DNA of 64,000 nucleotides from Enterobacter sp. Cy-643 (GCF_011752815.1 NZ_VWWV01000003.1:124001-188000), one strand, 5' to 3'. Counted from the stretch's first letter, positions 31,584 to 44,684 are shown. Notes: generated by a model not told the origin, from the sequence alone. Program-made: numbers and translations.

Positions 31584-34500
31584 TTAGCCCTTAATTTGGG
31601 CATGCATTTCCTGCACCGAAATCACCTTCTCGGTAGCATCGGCATTCAGCGCCATCGCCGTGGCAAAACCGCCATTCAGCGTGGTGTCATAATGCACTTT
31701 GTACTGCAGCGCGCTGCGGCGAATCAGCTTGGAGTCTTCGATCGCCTGGCGGCCCGCGGTGGTGTTGATGATGTAGGTGTATTCGCCATTCTTGATACGG
31801 TCCTGAATGTGCGGCCGCCCTTCATGCACCTTGTTCACCAGGCGTGGGTTAATACCCGCCTCGCCCAGCACAATCGCTGTACCGTGGGTCGCATCCAGCT
31901 CGAAGCCCTGTTTCAGCAGCTTCGCGGCCAGGTCAACTACGCGCTCTTTGTCACCTTCACGCACGGAGAGAAGCGCGCGGCCTGGCTTACGCATGGTGGA
32001 CTGGCTGCCCAGCATCGCTTTAGAGAAAGCTTCTGCGAACGTACGCCCCACGCCCATCACCTCTCCGGTAGAGCGCATTTCTGGCCCTAACAGCGGGTCA
32101 ACGCCCGGGAATTTGTTGAACGGCAGCACCACTTCTTTCACCGAGTAATAAGGCGGGATGATTTCTTTGGTGACGCCCTGCTCAACCAGCGTTTTGCCCG
32201 CCATGACGCGAGCGGCAACTTTCGCCAGCGGCACACCCGTCGCTTTAGAAACAAACGGCACGGTACGCGCGGCACGCGGGTTAACTTCAATCAGGTAAAC
32301 TTCGTTGTCCTTCACCGCAAACTGCACGTTCATCAGGCCACGCACCTGCAGCTCAAAGGCCAGTTTCTGCACCTGCTGGCGCATCACGTCCTGGATTTCC
32401 TGGCTCAGGGTGTAAGCCGGCAGAGAACACGCCGAGTCACCGGAGTGAACGCCCGCCTGCTCGATGTGTTCCATGATGCCGCCAATCAGCACGGTTTCAC
32501 CGTCGCAAATAGCATCCACGTCGACTTCAACTGCATCGTCAAGGAAGCGGTCAAGCAGCACCGGCGCGTCATTGGAAACGCTAACCGCGGTCTGGAAGTA
32601 ACGGCGAAGATCCGCTTCATCGTAAACGATTTCCATTGCGCGGCCGCCCAACACGTAGGAAGGACGAACCACCAGCGGGTAGCCAATCTGGACGGCTTTC
32701 TCTACTGCCTGCTCGATAGCCGTTACGGTGGCGTTAGCAGGCTGCTTCAGCTTCAGGCGCTCAACGGCATGCTGGAAGCGCTCACGGTCTTCTGCACGGT
32801 CGATAGCATCCGGGCTGGTACCGATAACCGGCACACCGGCCGCTTCCAGCGCACGAGCCAGCTTCAGCGGAGTCTGGCCGCCGTACTGCACGATGACGCC
32901 TTTTGGTTTCTCAACGCGAACGATTTCCAGCACGTCTTCAAAGGTGACAGGCTCAAAGTAGAGACGGTCGGAGGTGTCGTAGTCGGTAGACACGGTTTCC
33001 GGGTTACAGTTAACCATAATGGTTTCGTAACCGTCTTCACGCAGCGCCAGTGAGGCGTGAACGCAGCAATAGTCGAACTCGATGCCCTGGCCGATACGGT
33101 TTGGCCCGCCACCCAGCACCATGATTTTATCGCGGTCGTTGTTCGGATTAGCTTCACACTCTTCTTCATATGTGGAGTACATATAAGCGGTGTCGGTCGC
33201 GAATTCCGCCGCACAGGTGTCCACGCGTTTATAGACAGGATGCAGGTTATATTGCTCGCGCAGTTTGCGAATTTCAGCTTCACGCACGCCAGCCAGTTTA
33301 GCCAGGCGCGCATCCGCAAAACCTTTGCGCTTCAGCATACGCAGGAAGTCATGATTCAGGCCGGTGATGCCCACTTCAGCCACCTGCTCTTCCAGACGCA
33401 CCAGCTCTTCAATCTGCACCAGGAACCAGCGGTCGATGTTGGTCAGATTGAAAACGCCATCCACGGACAGGCCCGCGCGGAATGCGTCAGCCACATACCA
33501 GATACGCTCTGCGCCCGCGTCTTTCAGCTCACGGCGGATTTTGGTCAGCGCTTCCGGGTCATCCAGGCTGACTTTCGGGTCAAAGCCGGTGGCGCCCACT
33601 TCCAGGCCGCGCAGCGCTTTCTGCAGTGATTCCTGCTGAGTACGGCCGATAGCCATGACTTCACCCACGGATTTCATCTGGGTGGTCAGGCGGTCGTTTG
33701 CGCCAGCAAATTTCTCGAAGTTAAAGCGAGGAATCTTCGTCACAACATAGTCGATGGACGGTTCGAAGGACGCAGGAGTACGGCCGCCGGTGATGTCGTT
33801 CATCAGCTCATCAAGGGTGTAACCAACCGCCAGCTTCGCGGCAACTTTAGCAATCGGGAAGCCCGTAGCTTTAGACGCCAGCGCGGAGGAACGGGAGACG
33901 CGCGGGTTCATCTCGATGATGATAAGGCGGCCCGTTTTGGGGTTCACGGAGAACTGAACGTTTGAACCACCGGTTTCCACACCGATTTCACGCAGTACCG
34001 CCATCGAGGCGTTACGCATGATTTGGTATTCTTTATCGGTCAGCGTTTGCGCTGGTGCTACGGTGATTGAGTCACCGGTATGAATCCCCATCGGGTCGAA
34101 GTTTTCGATAGAGCAGACGATGATGCAGTTGTCGTTTTTATCACGCACCACTTCCATCTCGTACTCTTTCCAGCCAATCAGCGACTCATCAATCAGCAAC
34201 TCTTTGGTTGGGGAAAGATCCAGACCGCGCTCGCAAATCTCTTCGAACTCTTCGCGGTTATAAGCGATACCGCCGCCGGTGCCGCCCATAGTAAAGGATG
34301 GGCGAATGATGCATGGATAACCCACGTCTGCCGCAACCGCCAGCGCTTCTTCCATATTGTGCGCGATACCGGAACGCGCGGTGTCGAGACCAATTTTTTT
34401 CATCGCGATGTCGAAGCGACGACGGTCTTCAGCCTTGTCGATAGCATCGGCGGTAGCGCCGATCATGGTGACACCAAACTCTTCCAGCACACCCTGACGC

Positions 34501-34808
34501 TCAAGCTCCAGCGCGCAGTTCAGCGCGGTCTGGCCGCCCATGGTTGGCAGCACCGCATCCGGGCGCTCTTTTTCGATGATTTTGCGTACCACTTCCCAGT
34601 GAATTGGCTCGATATAGGTCGCATCCGCCATTTCCGGGTCAGTCATGATGGTGGCCGGGTTGGAGTTCACCAGAATAACGCGGTAACCCTCTTCGCGTAG
34701 CGCTTTACAAGCCTGCGCGCCAGAGTAGTCAAACTCACAGGCCTGGCCGATAACAATCGGGCCCGCACCGAGGATCAGGATGCTTTTTATATCTGTACGT
34801 TTTGGCAT
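31584..34808 (-). CDS. carB: Carbamoyl-phosphate synthase, large subunit
   Basis: CarB makes carbamoyl phosphate for arginine and pyrimidines from bicarbonate, ATP and ammonia supplied by CarA. The 1074 residues comprise two homologous ATP-grasp halves (about 1-400 and 553-935), an oligomerisation domain between them, and a C-terminal allosteric domain that binds UMP and ornithine. Duplicate motifs such as [13 protein letters not shown] with [13 protein letters not shown] show the internal repeat. It begins 18 bases after carA and ends at a clear terminator. Confidence 0.98.
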   Translation of the reverse strand: MPKRTDIKSILILGAGPIVIGQACEFDYSGAQACKALREEGYRVILVNSNPATIMTDPEMADATYIEPIHWEVVRKIIEKERPDAVLPTMGGQTALNCALELERQGVLEEFGVTMIGATADAIDKAEDRRRFDIAMKKIGLDTARSGIAHNMEEALAVAADVGYPCIIRPSFTMGGTGGGIAYNREEFEEICERGLDLSPTKELLIDESLIGWKEYEMEVVRDKNDNCIIVCSIENFDPMGIHTGDSITVAPAQTLTDKEYQIMRNASMAVLREIGVETGGSNVQFSVNPKTGRLIIIEMNPRVSRSSALASKATGFPIAKVAAKLAVGYTLDELMNDITGGRTPASFEPSIDYVVTKIPRFNFEKFAGANDRLTTQMKSVGEVMAIGRTQQESLQKALRGLEVGATGFDPKVSLDDPEALTKIRRELKDAGAERIWYVADAFRAGLSVDGVFNLTNIDRWFLVQIEELVRLEEQVAEVGITGLNHDFLRMLKRKGFADARLAKLAGVREAEIRKLREQYNLHPVYKRVDTCAAEFATDTAYMYSTYEEECEANPNNDRDKIMVLGGGPNRIGQGIEFDYCCVHASLALREDGYETIMVNCNPETVSTDYDTSDRLYFEPVTFEDVLEIVRVEKPKGVIVQYGGQTPLKLARALEAAGVPVIGTSPDAIDRAEDRERFQHAVERLKLKQPANATVTAIEQAVEKAVQIGYPLVVRPSYVLGGRAMEIVYDEADLRRYFQTAVSVSNDAPVLLDRFLDDAVEVDVDAICDGETVLIGGIMEHIEQAGVHSGDSACSLPAYTLSQEIQDVMRQQVQKLAFELQVRGLMNVQFAVKDNEVYLIEVNPRAARTVPFVSKATGVPLAKVAARVMAGKTLVEQGVTKEIIPPYYSVKEVVLPFNKFPGVDPLLGPEMRSTGEVMGVGRTFAEAFSKAMLGSQSTMRKPGRALLSVREGDKERVVDLAAKLLKQGFELDATHGTAIVLGEAGINPRLVNKVHEGRPHIQDRIKNGEYTYIINTTAGRQAIEDSKLIRRSALQYKVHYDTTLNGGFATAMALNADATEKVISVQEMHAQIKG

Positions 34809-34826
34809 GGTCTTCTCGGCTCCTGA

Positions 34827-35975
34827 TTATTTAGCGGTAGTACGGTATTGCTTAATCAAATCGATAAAGTGGTCAAACAGCGGCGCGGCGTCGTGTGGCC
34901 CCGGGCTCGCTTCAGGGTGCCCCTGGAAGCTGAACGCGGCTTTATCGGTACGATGAATGCCCTGCAGGGTGCCATCGAACAGTGATTTGTGGGTCACGCG
35001 CAGGTTAGCGGGCAACGTGGTCTCATCAACGGCGAAACCGTGGTTCTGCGCGGTGATCATTACGCAGTCTTTATCCAGGTCTTTTACCGGGTGGTTGCCG
35101 CCGTGGTGACCAAACTTCATTTTCACAGTGTTGGCACCGCTGGCCAGCGCCAACAGCTGATGGCCAAGGCAAATACCAAAGACGGGAATGTCTGTCTCCA
35201 GGAAGGATTTGATTGCGCTGATGGCGTAGTCACAAGGTGCCGGATCGCCAGGGCCGTTAGAAAGGAAGATGCCATCCGGGTTCATCTTCAGCACGTCTTC
35301 CGCTGGCGTTTGAGCGGGCACCACCGTCAGGCGGCAGCCTCTGTCCACCAACATACGCAGAATGTTGCGTTTCGCGCCGTAGTCATAAGCCACTACGTGG
35401 AAAGGTAATTCTTCGGTTTTTGCCGCTTCTGGCAGGTCGCCTTCCAGCGTCCAGCTCCCCTGCTGCCAGGTGTAAGCTTCTTTCGTGGTGACTTCTTTGG
35501 CGAGGTCCATGCCGTTCAGGCCAGGGAATGCTTTCGCTTTTTCCAGCGCCAGGGCCGCGTCTACGTTATCGCCCGCGATGATGCAGCCGTTCTGGGCACC
35601 TTTTTCACGCAGCAGGCGGGTCAGCTTACGGGTATCAATATCGGCAATCGCCACGATGTTATGGCGCTTAAGGTAAGAAGAAAGGTCTTCGGTGTTGCGG
35701 AAATTGCTGGCAATCAGCGGCAGGTCACGAATGACGAGGCCTTGCGCATGAACCTGGGAGGATTCTTCGTCGGCTTCATTGGTGCCGACATTACCGATAT
35801 GTGGATAAGTAAGAGTGACGATCTGGCGGGAGTAGGAAGGATCAGTGAGGATTTCTTGATAACCGGTCAATGAGGTATTGAAAACGACTTCACCCACTGC
35901 CGTACCCGATGCCCCAATGGCCCGACCGTGGAATTGGGTTCCGTCTTCCAGAACCAACAGCGCTGACTTAATCAA
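34827..35975 (-). CDS. carA: Carbamoyl-phosphate synthase, small (glutaminase) subunit
   Basis: CarA hydrolyses glutamine and channels ammonia to CarB. The 382 residues match E. coli. The class I amidotransferase domain shows the nucleophile in FGICLGHQL (Cys269 by length) and the His/Glu dyad in [12 protein letters not shown] start it at TTG 35975, which has GGAGG six bases upstream and is the start used in E. coli; an ATG nine codons upstream would lie in the ARG-box region. Two ARG boxes lie immediately upstream, so arginine repression is expected. Confidence 0.97.
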   Translation of the reverse strand: MIKSALLVLEDGTQFHGRAIGASGTAVGEVVFNTSLTGYQEILTDPSYSRQIVTLTYPHIGNVGTNEADEESSQVHAQGLVIRDLPLIASNFRNTEDLSSYLKRHNIVAIADIDTRKLTRLLREKGAQNGCIIAGDNVDAALALEKAKAFPGLNGMDLAKEVTTKEAYTWQQGSWTLEGDLPEAAKTEELPFHVVAYDYGAKRNILRMLVDRGCRLTVVPAQTPAEDVLKMNPDGIFLSNGPGDPAPCDYAISAIKSFLETDIPVFGICLGHQLLALASGANTVKMKFGHHGGNHPVKDLDKDCVMITAQNHGFAVDETTLPANLRVTHKSLFDGTLQGIHRTDKAAFSFQGHPEASPGPHDAAPLFDHFIDLIKQYRTTAK

Positions 35976-35985
35976 AACGTCCTCC

Positions 35986-36024
35986 AGGGAATAAACATTC
36001 AATTTATTCGCATATTAATTCAAA
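35986..36024 (-). promoter_or_regulatory. Tandem ARG boxes of the carAB downstream promoter
   Basis: Two 18-base ArgR sites lie on the minus strand: AATTGAATGTTTATTCC-like at 36003-35986 and TTTGAATTAATATGCGAA at 36024-36007. They are separated by exactly three bases, the canonical spacing for an ArgR hexamer. Each matches TGAAT-N4-ATTC in most positions. They lie 10 to 50 bases before carA and should cover the arginine-regulated promoter P2. Confidence 0.85.
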
Positions 36025-36084
36025 ACTAACGCCTGAATCAAATGCAAAAAGCGTCTGCCCTACGGATTTTTGGCAAACGGCGGC

Positions 36085-36113
36085 ATTCTAGAGACTAGTC
36101 GGGTAAAAGTCTA
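36085..36113 (-). promoter_or_regulatory. Putative carAB upstream promoter (P1)
   Basis: TAGAAT (36085-36090) lies 17 bases from TAGACT (36108-36113) on the minus strand. The sequence just downstream, GCCGCCGTTTGCC, resembles what I recall of the E. coli carA P1 start region, the pyrimidine- and purine-controlled promoter. This is a by-eye match. Confidence 0.5.
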
Positions 36114-36350
36114 CCTTAAGACGAAGTTTTTATGTCTATTTCAGCGCTCAGAGTAAAAATATCTGATTTGAAGGTCAAAATAACCAGCTAACCTGGAGAA
36201 AGTAATCGGTTGCCGACCATGAATAGTGGAAAACTGAAGGGATGGCAGTAATAAAGTGGACCAAATGGTCAAAATTAACATAACAACAACACAAAAACTA
36301 AAGATAAGTGAAAATTAAATCAACCATGTTCAATTTTAAATGCAAAGAAC
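36114..36350. other. Remainder of the dapB-carA intergenic region
   Basis: This stretch is AT-rich and has no ORF or RNA gene I can recognise. It would include the upstream binding region for IHF, PepA and PurR known at E. coli carAB, but I could not place individual sites. Confidence 0.35.
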
Positions 36351-36384
36351 CTATAAAAACAAAAGGGTGAAATTAATCACCCTA
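36351..36384 (-). terminator. dapB terminator
   Basis: On the minus strand AGGGTGA-TTAATT-TCACCCT forms a seven-base-pair stem followed by TTTGTTTTTAT. It lies about 50 bases after the dapB stop codon. Confidence 0.82.
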
Positions 36385-36434
36385 AAATCAATCAATTAAA
36401 AACAAATAACCACATTTATAAGGATGCTTTTTAA

Positions 36435-37271
<837 letters not shown>

Positions 37272-37415
37272 TTAAATAATTCGTAAAAACGTTATCAGGT
37301 TAACCAGCCCTCAAGCGGGCCGCCAGCCGAAAACACCCATAATTAGAATTTACTGTCATAGCCCGGCAGTTATCAATAACGCACATAATTCCCCTGGTTT
37401 TAACAGGATAATTAT

Positions 37416-38333
37416 TCACGGCGCCAGCGCCAGAACTTCAGAAACCCACGCCTGAAAACCAGGAATATCAATATCCAGAGCAACCTGCGCATTGGCCGGG
37501 CGTTCGAGACGATGTTCGAGATCCACCACCGTCGTTCCGCTGGTATAAGTGCCGTGCGTTTCTACCGCGACAAAGCAGGGGAATGTCTGAAACAGTTCTG
37601 GCTTCACCAGCCATGCAATGGCGGTCAAATCATGCATTCGCAGCCCGGTTTCCATGCTGCCGCTGCGGTAATGGCTGAATAGCGCGTGCAGCATCTTCCC
37701 GGTGCGATTCAATGCTGGCAGCTGAGCCAGAAATTCAGGCGCTAGCATTGCTCGATTTGTGACATCCAGCCCACACATGACAATATCCAGCCCGCTGTCA
37801 AAGACGCGCGCTGCCGCCTCGGGATCTATGGCCATATTAAATTCAGCCGTCGGCGTAAAGTTTCCTCGCCCTGCGGAGCCGCCCATCATGACCACGCGTT
37901 TAATACGCGCCTTACATTCAGGGTACTGCGTCAGCAGCATAGCGACGTTAGTCAGCGGGCCAATGGTGACCAACGTCACCGGCTCATCGCTGTTTTTCAT
38001 ACAATCGTACATGGCCTGGAATGCAGGCACCGGCAGTTCACGACGAGACGTATCGGTGAAGACATACCCTTCCATCCCCGACTCACCGTGCACATAGGCC
38101 GCATCCCGCAGCGGGCGCAGTAGCGGGACAGAAGCCCCTTTAGCCACGGGCGTCTCTTTTTGCCAAAACTCCAGCAGCTGAAGGGCATTGCGCGTGGTTT
38201 TGTCCACCGAGACATTTCCGGCCACGGTAGTGATGAGTTTCAAATCCAGCTGGGGTGAAAATAGAGCCGCGGCAAGGGCAACCGCATCGTCAATACCGGG
38301 ATCGGTATCAAGAATAATCGGGGTTCTGGTCAT
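37416..38333 (-). CDS. rihC: Non-specific ribonucleoside hydrolase RihC
   Basis: RihC hydrolyses both purine and pyrimidine ribonucleosides to ribose and base. The 305-residue protein carries the Ca2+-binding [12 protein letters not shown] at the N-terminus and the family segments [25 protein letters not shown], and [12 protein letters not shown] chose the ATG at 38333, preceded by GGAG, since it gives the E. coli-like N-terminus (E. coli is 304). An ORF from 38378 adds a non-homologous leader. It follows ispH by 71 bases and may be the last gene of the ribF-ileS operon. Confidence 0.95.
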   Translation of the reverse strand: MTRTPIILDTDPGIDDAVALAAALFSPQLDLKLITTVAGNVSVDKTTRNALQLLEFWQKETPVAKGASVPLLRPLRDAAYVHGESGMEGYVFTDTSRRELPVPAFQAMYDCMKNSDEPVTLVTIGPLTNVAMLLTQYPECKARIKRVVMMGGSAGRGNFTPTAEFNMAIDPEAAARVFDSGLDIVMCGLDVTNRAMLAPEFLAQLPALNRTGKMLHALFSHYRSGSMETGLRMHDLTAIAWLVKPELFQTFPCFVAVETHGTYTSGTTVVDLEHRLERPANAQVALDIDIPGFQAWVSEVLALAP

Positions 38334-38404
38334 GCTTTTCTCCATAAAAAATGCCAGCGGGCATACACCAGCTGGCATCTTCTCATAAACGGAAACCCGC
38401 GACG

Positions 38405-39355
38405 CTAATCGACTTCACGGATGTCCACGCGAAGCTCACGCGGTACTTCAAACACGATGTTCTCTTCGCGCCCGGTCAGTTCCTGGGCTTCATCGCCGCC
38501 CAGTTCGCGCAGGCGAGCAATGACGTTTTGCACTAATACGTCAGGCGCGGATGCACCGGCAGTCACGCCGACACAATTCACGCCTTTGAGCCAGGCTTCC
38601 TGGATATCAGAAGCATCGTCGATAAGCCAGGCGGCTTTCCCCATCCGCTGTGCCAGTTCTGCAAGACGGTTGGAATTCGAGGAGTTTTTAGAGCCTACCA
38701 CCAGCACAACATCGGCTTCCGAGGCCAGCGCACGAACCGCTTCCTGACGGTTGGTCGTGGCATAGCAAATGTCGTCTTTGCGCGGGCCGATAATTTTCGG
38801 GAAACGCTGGCGCAGAGCGTCAATCACATCCGAAGTATCGTCCACGGAAAGCGTAGTTTGGGTCATAAACGACAGATTGCTTTCGTCTTTGACCTCAAGC
38901 GTCCAGACATCGTCCGGTGACTCCACCAGGTACATGCCCCCTTTCGGGTTGCTGTACTGGCCCATGGTGCCTTCTACTTCCGGGTGGCCGGCATGGCCAA
39001 TCAGAATAGACTCTTCACCACGGCGGCTGGCTCGAGCCACTTCCATATGCACTTTAGTCACTAACGGGCAGGTGGCGTCGAAGACGGTCAGCTCACGGCT
39101 TTTCGCTTCGTTACGCACCGCCTGAGAAACACCGTGCGCGGAGAAAATCAGGATCGCACCGTCAGGCACTTCGCTAATTTGCTCGATAAAAATCGCCCCG
39201 CGCGCGCGCAGGCTGTCCACTACATAGCGGTTATGTACCACTTCATGACGAACGTAGATAGGCGCGCCGTAAATCTGCAGTGCGTTTTCCACAATGCTGA
39301 TAGCGCGGTCGACCCCGGCGCAAAAGCCTCTGGGATTAGCCAACAGGATCTGCAT
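38405..39355 (-). CDS. ispH: 4-hydroxy-3-methylbut-2-enyl diphosphate reductase
   Basis: IspH is the iron-sulfur enzyme that makes IPP and DMAPP in the last step of the MEP isoprenoid pathway. The 316-residue length equals E. coli. Conserved cysteines are visible in [21 protein letters not shown] and [10 protein letters not shown]-preceded NCVGVTAG. His residues sit in VRHEVVHN and [11 protein letters not shown]. The ATG overlaps the end of fkpB by 20 bases. Confidence 0.97.
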   Translation of the reverse strand: MQILLANPRGFCAGVDRAISIVENALQIYGAPIYVRHEVVHNRYVVDSLRARGAIFIEQISEVPDGAILIFSAHGVSQAVRNEAKSRELTVFDATCPLVTKVHMEVARASRRGEESILIGHAGHPEVEGTMGQYSNPKGGMYLVESPDDVWTLEVKDESNLSFMTQTTLSVDDTSDVIDALRQRFPKIIGPRKDDICYATTNRQEAVRALASEADVVLVVGSKNSSNSNRLAELAQRMGKAAWLIDDASDIQEAWLKGVNCVGVTAGASAPDVLVQNVIARLRELGGDEAQELTGREENIVFEVPRELRVDIREVD

Positions 39356-39806
39356 TCAACGCCTCCAGGACCGGATCAACTTCCAGCACTTCAATATCAA
39401 AATGGATAGTCTGCCCGGCCAGCGGATGGTTAAAGTCGACGGTGATCGAATCACCGTTAACTTCGCGCACAACGCCCGGCATTTCGCTGCCATCCATAGC
39501 GGTAAAGAGCATGATGGCGCCCGGTTCAGGTTCGCCTGCTTCGACAAACTCGCGGCGCGAGAAGTACTGGATCATATCCGGGCTTGGAATGCCAAAAGCG
39601 GCCTCAGGCGCCAGCGAGAACGCTTTTTTATCGCCAGCTTTCAGGCCAACCAGCTGGTCTTCCAGACCCGGCGACAATGTTTCATCCCCAAGGCGGAACA
39701 GCGCGGGCTTACCGTTAGCGCGGGTTGACTCCGCGGTGGAGCCATCCTCAAGCTTAAGCGTAAAGTGCACCAGCACCGCGCTGTTAGTTTGTACGGACTC
39801 AGCCAT
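39336..39806 (-). CDS. fkpB: FKBP-type peptidyl-prolyl isomerase FkpB
   Basis: FkpB (SlpA) is a small cytoplasmic prolyl isomerase and chaperone of the SlyD-like FKBP class. The 156 residues contain [34 protein letters not shown] and [13 protein letters not shown], the FKBP and inserted-flap regions. E. coli FkpB is 149 residues and ends near LEA; here seven more residues follow and the gene overlaps ispH by 20 bases. It lies three bases after lspA, much closer than in E. coli. Confidence 0.95.
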   Translation of the reverse strand: MAESVQTNSAVLVHFTLKLEDGSTAESTRANGKPALFRLGDETLSPGLEDQLVGLKAGDKKAFSLAPEAAFGIPSPDMIQYFSRREFVEAGEPEPGAIMLFTAMDGSEMPGVVREVNGDSITVDFNHPLAGQTIHFDIEVLEVDPVLEALNADPVG

Positions 39807-39809
39807 GGA

Positions 39810-40316
39810 TTACCCTTTTTGCTTCGCGGGCTTGTCGGAGGAGACAAAGAACCCCTCCAGCACAATCAGCGCCGCGCCGATACAAATTGCGGTATCGGCC
39901 AGATTGAAGGTGGCAAAATGCCAGTCACCAACGTAGAAATCGATCATGTCGACGACAAAGCCGTGCCACAGACGATCGAACAGATTCCCGAGCGCACCGC
40001 CAATGATTAACGCATAGGCGATGTTATTCAGTTTCTGGCTGGCTTTAGCGCGATACATCATCCACACCAGCGCCACGCAGATACCGATAGCGATACCCGC
40101 GAAGAACCAGCGCTGCCAGCCGCCTTTGTCGGCCAGGAAGCTAAACGCCGCGCCATAGTTACGCGCATAGTGCAAATTCAGGGACGGAAACAGGGAAACC
40201 GTATCCCCCAGCATGAAATGCTGGAGGATCAGATATTTACTGCCCAGGTCCACAATCAGCACTACCACCACCAGCCACAGCCAGCGCAATCCGGTAGAGA
40301 AAATGGGTTTCATCAA
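39810..40316 (-). CDS. lspA: Lipoprotein signal peptidase (signal peptidase II)
   Basis: LspA cleaves the signal peptide of lipoproteins after diacylglyceryl transfer. The 168-residue inner-membrane protein has four hydrophobic segments. The catalytic region is [22 protein letters not shown], shown here across two motifs: NLFDR and the later Asp in VVDMIDF. Its ATG overlaps the ileS stop by four bases and fkpB follows three bases after its stop. Confidence 0.97.
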   Translation of the reverse strand: MMKPIFSTGLRWLWLVVVVLIVDLGSKYLILQHFMLGDTVSLFPSLNLHYARNYGAAFSFLADKGGWQRWFFAGIAIGICVALVWMMYRAKASQKLNNIAYALIIGGALGNLFDRLWHGFVVDMIDFYVGDWHFATFNLADTAICIGAALIVLEGFFVSSDKPAKQKG

Positions 40317-43129
40317 GCAAACTTACGTTGTTCGCCGTCGCCGGCTACGTTGCTGACACAGCGGCCGCAGATTTCTGCGTGTTCCGCTACCTGACCGATA
40401 TCGGTGGTGTAATGCCAGCAGCGCGGGCACTTCTCACCGTCGGCTTTACGCAGGGCCACTTTCAGCCCTTTGAGGATTTCGCTCTGCTGAGCGTCCTCGC
40501 TCGCCTGCGCATAATCGGCAACGGCAGCGGCCGAGGTCAACAGGACAAATCGTAATTCGTCGCTCAGGCTGTTGAGCTTCGCCGCCAGCTCAGCGTCAGC
40601 GTACAGAGTGACTGCCGCTTCCAGAGACCCACCAATACGCTTATCCGCACGAGCCTGCTCGATAACCTTGTTCACTTCGCCACGCACGGTCAGCAGCGTG
40701 TCCCAGAACTCACCGTTCATCGCTTCGCTTTCCGCCAGGCCAAACAGACCTTCGTACCATTCACCGGTGAACACATACTTCTCGCGCGAGCCTGGCAGGT
40801 AGCCCCAGATTTCGTCGGCGGTGAAGGACATGATCGGCGCCATCCAGCGGACCAGCGCTTCAGAGATATGGTACAGCGCAGTCTGGCAGCTGCGACGCGC
40901 CACGCTGTCGGCCTTCGCGGTGTACTGACGATCCTTGATGATGTCGAGGTAGAACGAGCCCATTTCCACGGAGCAGAAGCGCATCAGGCGCTGCACCACT
41001 TCGTGGAAATCGTAGTTTTCGTAAGAAGCGAGAATATCCGCCTGAGCTTCTTGCGCACAGCCAACGGCCCAGCGATCCAGCACCACCATATCTTCCGGTT
41101 TCACCATATCGGTTTCTGGATTGAAACCGTTCAGGTTAGCCAGCAGGAAGCGCGCGGTGTTACGGATACGACGGTAAGCGTCAGCGGAGCGCTTCAGGAT
41201 CTCGTCGGAAACGGCCATCTCGCCAGTGTAATCCGTTGATGCCACCCACAGACGCAGAATGTCCGCGCCGAGTTTGTTCATCACGTCCTGTGGGCTAACG
41301 GTGTTGCCGATAGATTTGGACATCTTGCGGCCCTGACCATCCACGGTAAAGCCGTGGGTCAGTACCTGACGGTAAGGCGCTTTGCCTTTCATCGCCGTGG
41401 AGATCATCAGGGAAGACATGAACCAGCCGCGATGCTGATCCGAACCTTCCAGGTACATATCCGCCGCGTGACCGTGGAACTCTGGACGCACGTCGACAAC
41501 GGAAGAGTGAGTAGATCCTGAATCGAACCATACGTCCAGGGTATCCGGCACTTTAACGTAGTTGTCTGCGTCATCACCCATGATGTCGCGCGGATCGAGA
41601 TCCCACCACGCCTGGATACCGTCCTGCTCAACGCGCTTAGCGACTTCTTCCATCAGCTCGAGCGAGCGTGGGTGCAATTCTTCGGTATCTTTGTGCACGA
41701 ACAGTGACATCGGCACACCCCAGGTACGCTGACGCGAGATACACCAGTCAGGGCGATTTGCCACCATGGATTCGATACGCGCCTGGCCCCAGTCAGGGAT
41801 CCACTGCACGCCTTTGATCTCTTTCAGGGACTGCGCGCGCAGGCCTTTCTGATCCATGCTGATAAACCACTGCGGCGTTGCGCGGAAGATGATAGGCGTT
41901 TTGTGGCGCCAGCAGTGCGGGTAGCTGTGCAGCAGTTTTTCAACGTGCAGCAGGGCACCTTTATCACGCAGGATATTAACGATCAGATCGTTCGCTTTGA
42001 ACACCAGAACACCGTCCAGACCTTCATAGGTCCCCGGCAGATAGCTCCCGTCCGGGCCTACCGGGTTTGCGATTTCCAAGCCGTATTTCTGGCTGATAGT
42101 GTAATCGTCCGGGCCGTGACCACCGGCGGTGTGAACCGCACCTGTACCCGCGTCCAGAGTAACGTGATCGCCCAGAATAGCCGGAACGTCGAAGCCCATG
42201 AACGGATGCTTAAAGCGCAGCAGCTCAAGCTCAGCGCCTTTCACGGTACCGAGAACCTGGTAATCAGTTACGCCAGCGCGCTTCAGCACGCTTTCCAGCA
42301 GGTCTTTCGCCACGATCAGCGCCTGGCCTTCAATCTGCACCAGCACGTAATCGAACTCGGCGCCCAGAGAGATAGCGCGGTTAGCAGGCAGCGTCCACGG
42401 CGTTGTAGTCCAGATAAGCAGGGAGATCGGGCCATTAACGGCAGAGGCACCAAACTTAGCTTTCACCGCATCGGCATCAACGGCATTGAACGTTACGTCG
42501 ATGGATGGGGACGTTTTGTCGTAGTACTCAACTTCAGCCTCTGCCAGCGCAGAACGGCAGTCCACGCACCAGTGAACCGGCTTAGCGCCTTTGTGCAGAT
42601 GGCCGTTGCCGATGATTTTGCCCAGCGCACGAATGATGTTGGCTTCAGTGTTGAAGTCCATGGTCAGGTACGGACGAGACCAGTCGCCCAGCACGCCCAG
42701 ACGGATGAAGTCTTCGCGCTGGCCATCAACCTGCTCAGCGGCATATTTACGGCACGCGGCACGGAACTCGGCGGCGGACACTTTCTCACCCGGCTTGCCG
42801 ATCAGTTGCTCTACTTTCAGTTCGATTGGCAGACCGTGACAGTCCCAGCCCGGCACGTACGGCGAGTCGAAGCCGGAAAGCCCTTTAGACTTGATAATAA
42901 TATCTTTCAGAATCTTGTTAACTGAGTGACCAATGTGAATGCTACCGTTCGCATAAGGAGGGCCATCATGCAAAATAAAGGTTTTTTTGCCTTTTTTCGC
43001 ATTACGGATGATGCCGTACAGATCGTCATCATTCCAACGCGCCAGCATACCCGGTTCGCGCTTGGCTAAATCGCCGCGCATCGGGAACCCTGTTTCAGGC
43101 AAATTTAGGGTAGATTTAAAGTCACTCAT
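40313..43129 (-). CDS. ileS: Isoleucyl-tRNA synthetase
   Basis: IleS charges tRNA-Ile and edits misactivated valine. The 938 residues match the bacterial class Ia enzyme. The ATP-binding HIGH signature appears in [11 protein letters not shown] and KMSKS in [10 protein letters not shown]. The CP1 editing domain (about 190-400) includes [13 protein letters not shown]-terminal zinc-binding region shows CPRCW and CGRC. It follows ribF by 32 bases and overlaps lspA by four. Confidence 0.98.
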   Translation of the reverse strand: MSDFKSTLNLPETGFPMRGDLAKREPGMLARWNDDDLYGIIRNAKKGKKTFILHDGPPYANGSIHIGHSVNKILKDIIIKSKGLSGFDSPYVPGWDCHGLPIELKVEQLIGKPGEKVSAAEFRAACRKYAAEQVDGQREDFIRLGVLGDWSRPYLTMDFNTEANIIRALGKIIGNGHLHKGAKPVHWCVDCRSALAEAEVEYYDKTSPSIDVTFNAVDADAVKAKFGASAVNGPISLLIWTTTPWTLPANRAISLGAEFDYVLVQIEGQALIVAKDLLESVLKRAGVTDYQVLGTVKGAELELLRFKHPFMGFDVPAILGDHVTLDAGTGAVHTAGGHGPDDYTISQKYGLEIANPVGPDGSYLPGTYEGLDGVLVFKANDLIVNILRDKGALLHVEKLLHSYPHCWRHKTPIIFRATPQWFISMDQKGLRAQSLKEIKGVQWIPDWGQARIESMVANRPDWCISRQRTWGVPMSLFVHKDTEELHPRSLELMEEVAKRVEQDGIQAWWDLDPRDIMGDDADNYVKVPDTLDVWFDSGSTHSSVVDVRPEFHGHAADMYLEGSDQHRGWFMSSLMISTAMKGKAPYRQVLTHGFTVDGQGRKMSKSIGNTVSPQDVMNKLGADILRLWVASTDYTGEMAVSDEILKRSADAYRRIRNTARFLLANLNGFNPETDMVKPEDMVVLDRWAVGCAQEAQADILASYENYDFHEVVQRLMRFCSVEMGSFYLDIIKDRQYTAKADSVARRSCQTALYHISEALVRWMAPIMSFTADEIWGYLPGSREKYVFTGEWYEGLFGLAESEAMNGEFWDTLLTVRGEVNKVIEQARADKRIGGSLEAAVTLYADAELAAKLNSLSDELRFVLLTSAAAVADYAQASEDAQQSEILKGLKVALRKADGEKCPRCWHYTTDIGQVAEHAEICGRCVSNVAGDGEQRKFA

Positions 43130-43161
43130 TAGATTCTCGGTTCCGTATTTCGGTTAGCCTT

Positions 43162-44094
43162 TCAGGCATTTGACTCAAAAAATTCTCGGGCTGACACCAC
43201 ATCTCTGGCGATTTGCGCCTTCAGCTCATCGAGTGAAGCAAATCGCTGCTCATTACGTATCTTTTTACGCAGCACTACTTCTATATGGCGACCATAAAGG
43301 TCCATTACAACGTCCAGTAAATGGACTTCAAGCTGCTGGCGTATTCCCGCCACCGTAGGGCGAGTACCGATGTTTGCCACGCCGGCAATCGGCTTTTCAC
43401 CAAGGCCTGAGACTTCCACCGCATAAACCCCTTTTACCGGGGAAACATGGCGACGCAGCGGCAGGTTTGCCGTCGGGAAGCCAATAGTGCGCCCCAATTC
43501 ATCCCCATGCACGACGCGGCCAGAGATCATAAACGGATGCCCCAACAGATTTTCAGCCTGCTGCAGGTCGTCATCGGCCAGCGCCTGGCGCACTGCGGTA
43601 CTGCTGATACGCACTCCATCGTCACAAAACGTTTGGGTGCTGGTGATATCAAACCCGTACTCGCGGCCAGCCTTCTGTAATAACAAGAAATCCCCCTGGC
43701 GACCAGCGCCAAAGCGGAAATCATCGCCCACGGCGAGGAATTTCACCCCGAGTCGGTCAACCAGAAGGTCGCTCACAAAGTTTTGTGCGCTCAGCGCAGC
43801 AAAGCGGCGATCAAAGCGCACGCACAGCACGTAGTCCACGCCACACTCGGCCAAATAGCGCAGCTTTTCTCGCAGGCGAGTCAATCGGGCAGGGGCTTTT
43901 TCCGGTGCAAACAGTTCGAGCGGTTGAGGCTCAAAAATCATGACCATTACCGGAAGGTTGCGCGCGCGCCCTTCTTCGCATAGACCCTTTAATAGCGCCT
44001 GATGGCCACGATGCACGCCGTCGAAATTACCAATGGTGAGTACACACCCGTGGTGCTCCCGGCGCAGATTATGTATACCGCATATCAGCTTCAT
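43162..44094 (-). CDS. ribF: Bifunctional riboflavin kinase / FAD synthetase
   Basis: RibF converts riboflavin to FMN and then to FAD. The 310 residues combine an N-terminal FMN adenylyltransferase domain, with the nucleotidyl-transferase motif TIGNFDGVHRGH, and a C-terminal flavokinase domain with GRTIGFPTANL and GVYAVEV. E. coli RibF is 313 residues. It is first in the ribF-ileS-lspA-fkpB-ispH order and diverges from rpsT. Confidence 0.97.
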   Translation of the reverse strand: MKLICGIHNLRREHHGCVLTIGNFDGVHRGHQALLKGLCEEGRARNLPVMVMIFEPQPLELFAPEKAPARLTRLREKLRYLAECGVDYVLCVRFDRRFAALSAQNFVSDLLVDRLGVKFLAVGDDFRFGAGRQGDFLLLQKAGREYGFDITSTQTFCDDGVRISSTAVRQALADDDLQQAENLLGHPFMISGRVVHGDELGRTIGFPTANLPLRRHVSPVKGVYAVEVSGLGEKPIAGVANIGTRPTVAGIRQQLEVHLLDVVMDLYGRHIEVVLRKKIRNEQRFASLDELKAQIARDVVSAREFFESNA

Positions 44095-44232
44095 GGCTGG
44101 CTCAAAACAGTGGAAATTGGCGGATTATACCAACTACCGCGATTAAGGTTAACCGGCGATTAGCGCCTTTAACGTAAAGCTTGAATGAATTCATTGTGCT
44201 GGGAAGGGCTTTGCACAAACTTCGCATTTGTC

Positions 44233-44262
44233 TTGACGAATTTTGATGCGAAAGACTGTATT
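44233..44262 (+). promoter_or_regulatory. rpsT upstream promoter (P1)
   Basis: TTGACG at 44233-44238 and TGTATT at 44257-44262 are separated by 18 bases. E. coli rpsT is known to have two tandem promoters, and this would be the distal one. Confidence 0.6.
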
Positions 44263-44344
44263 CCGAAGCCCGATGCTGGTAGAATCCGCGCCATCACACG
44301 TAAGAGGTGTCGGAAATTTAACGACGCTTATTTGCACAAATCCA

Positions 44345-44373
44345 TTGACAAAAGAAGGCTAACGGGGCATATT
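44345..44373 (+). promoter_or_regulatory. rpsT downstream promoter (P2)
   Basis: A perfect -35 TTGACA (44345-44350) and CATATT (44368-44373) are separated by 17 bases and fit the E. coli rpsT P2. The sequence ACGGGGCATATT before the start is GC-rich near the expected discriminator, as in stringently controlled promoters. Confidence 0.72.
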
Positions 44374-44399
44374 CCTCGGCCTTTGAATTGTCCACATAG

Positions 44400-44684
<285 letters not shown>

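Noticed and set aside
41903-42925. A 340-codon open frame opposite ileS
   Set aside because: It is contained in the well-supported ileS coding sequence, and no domain or start signal supports it.
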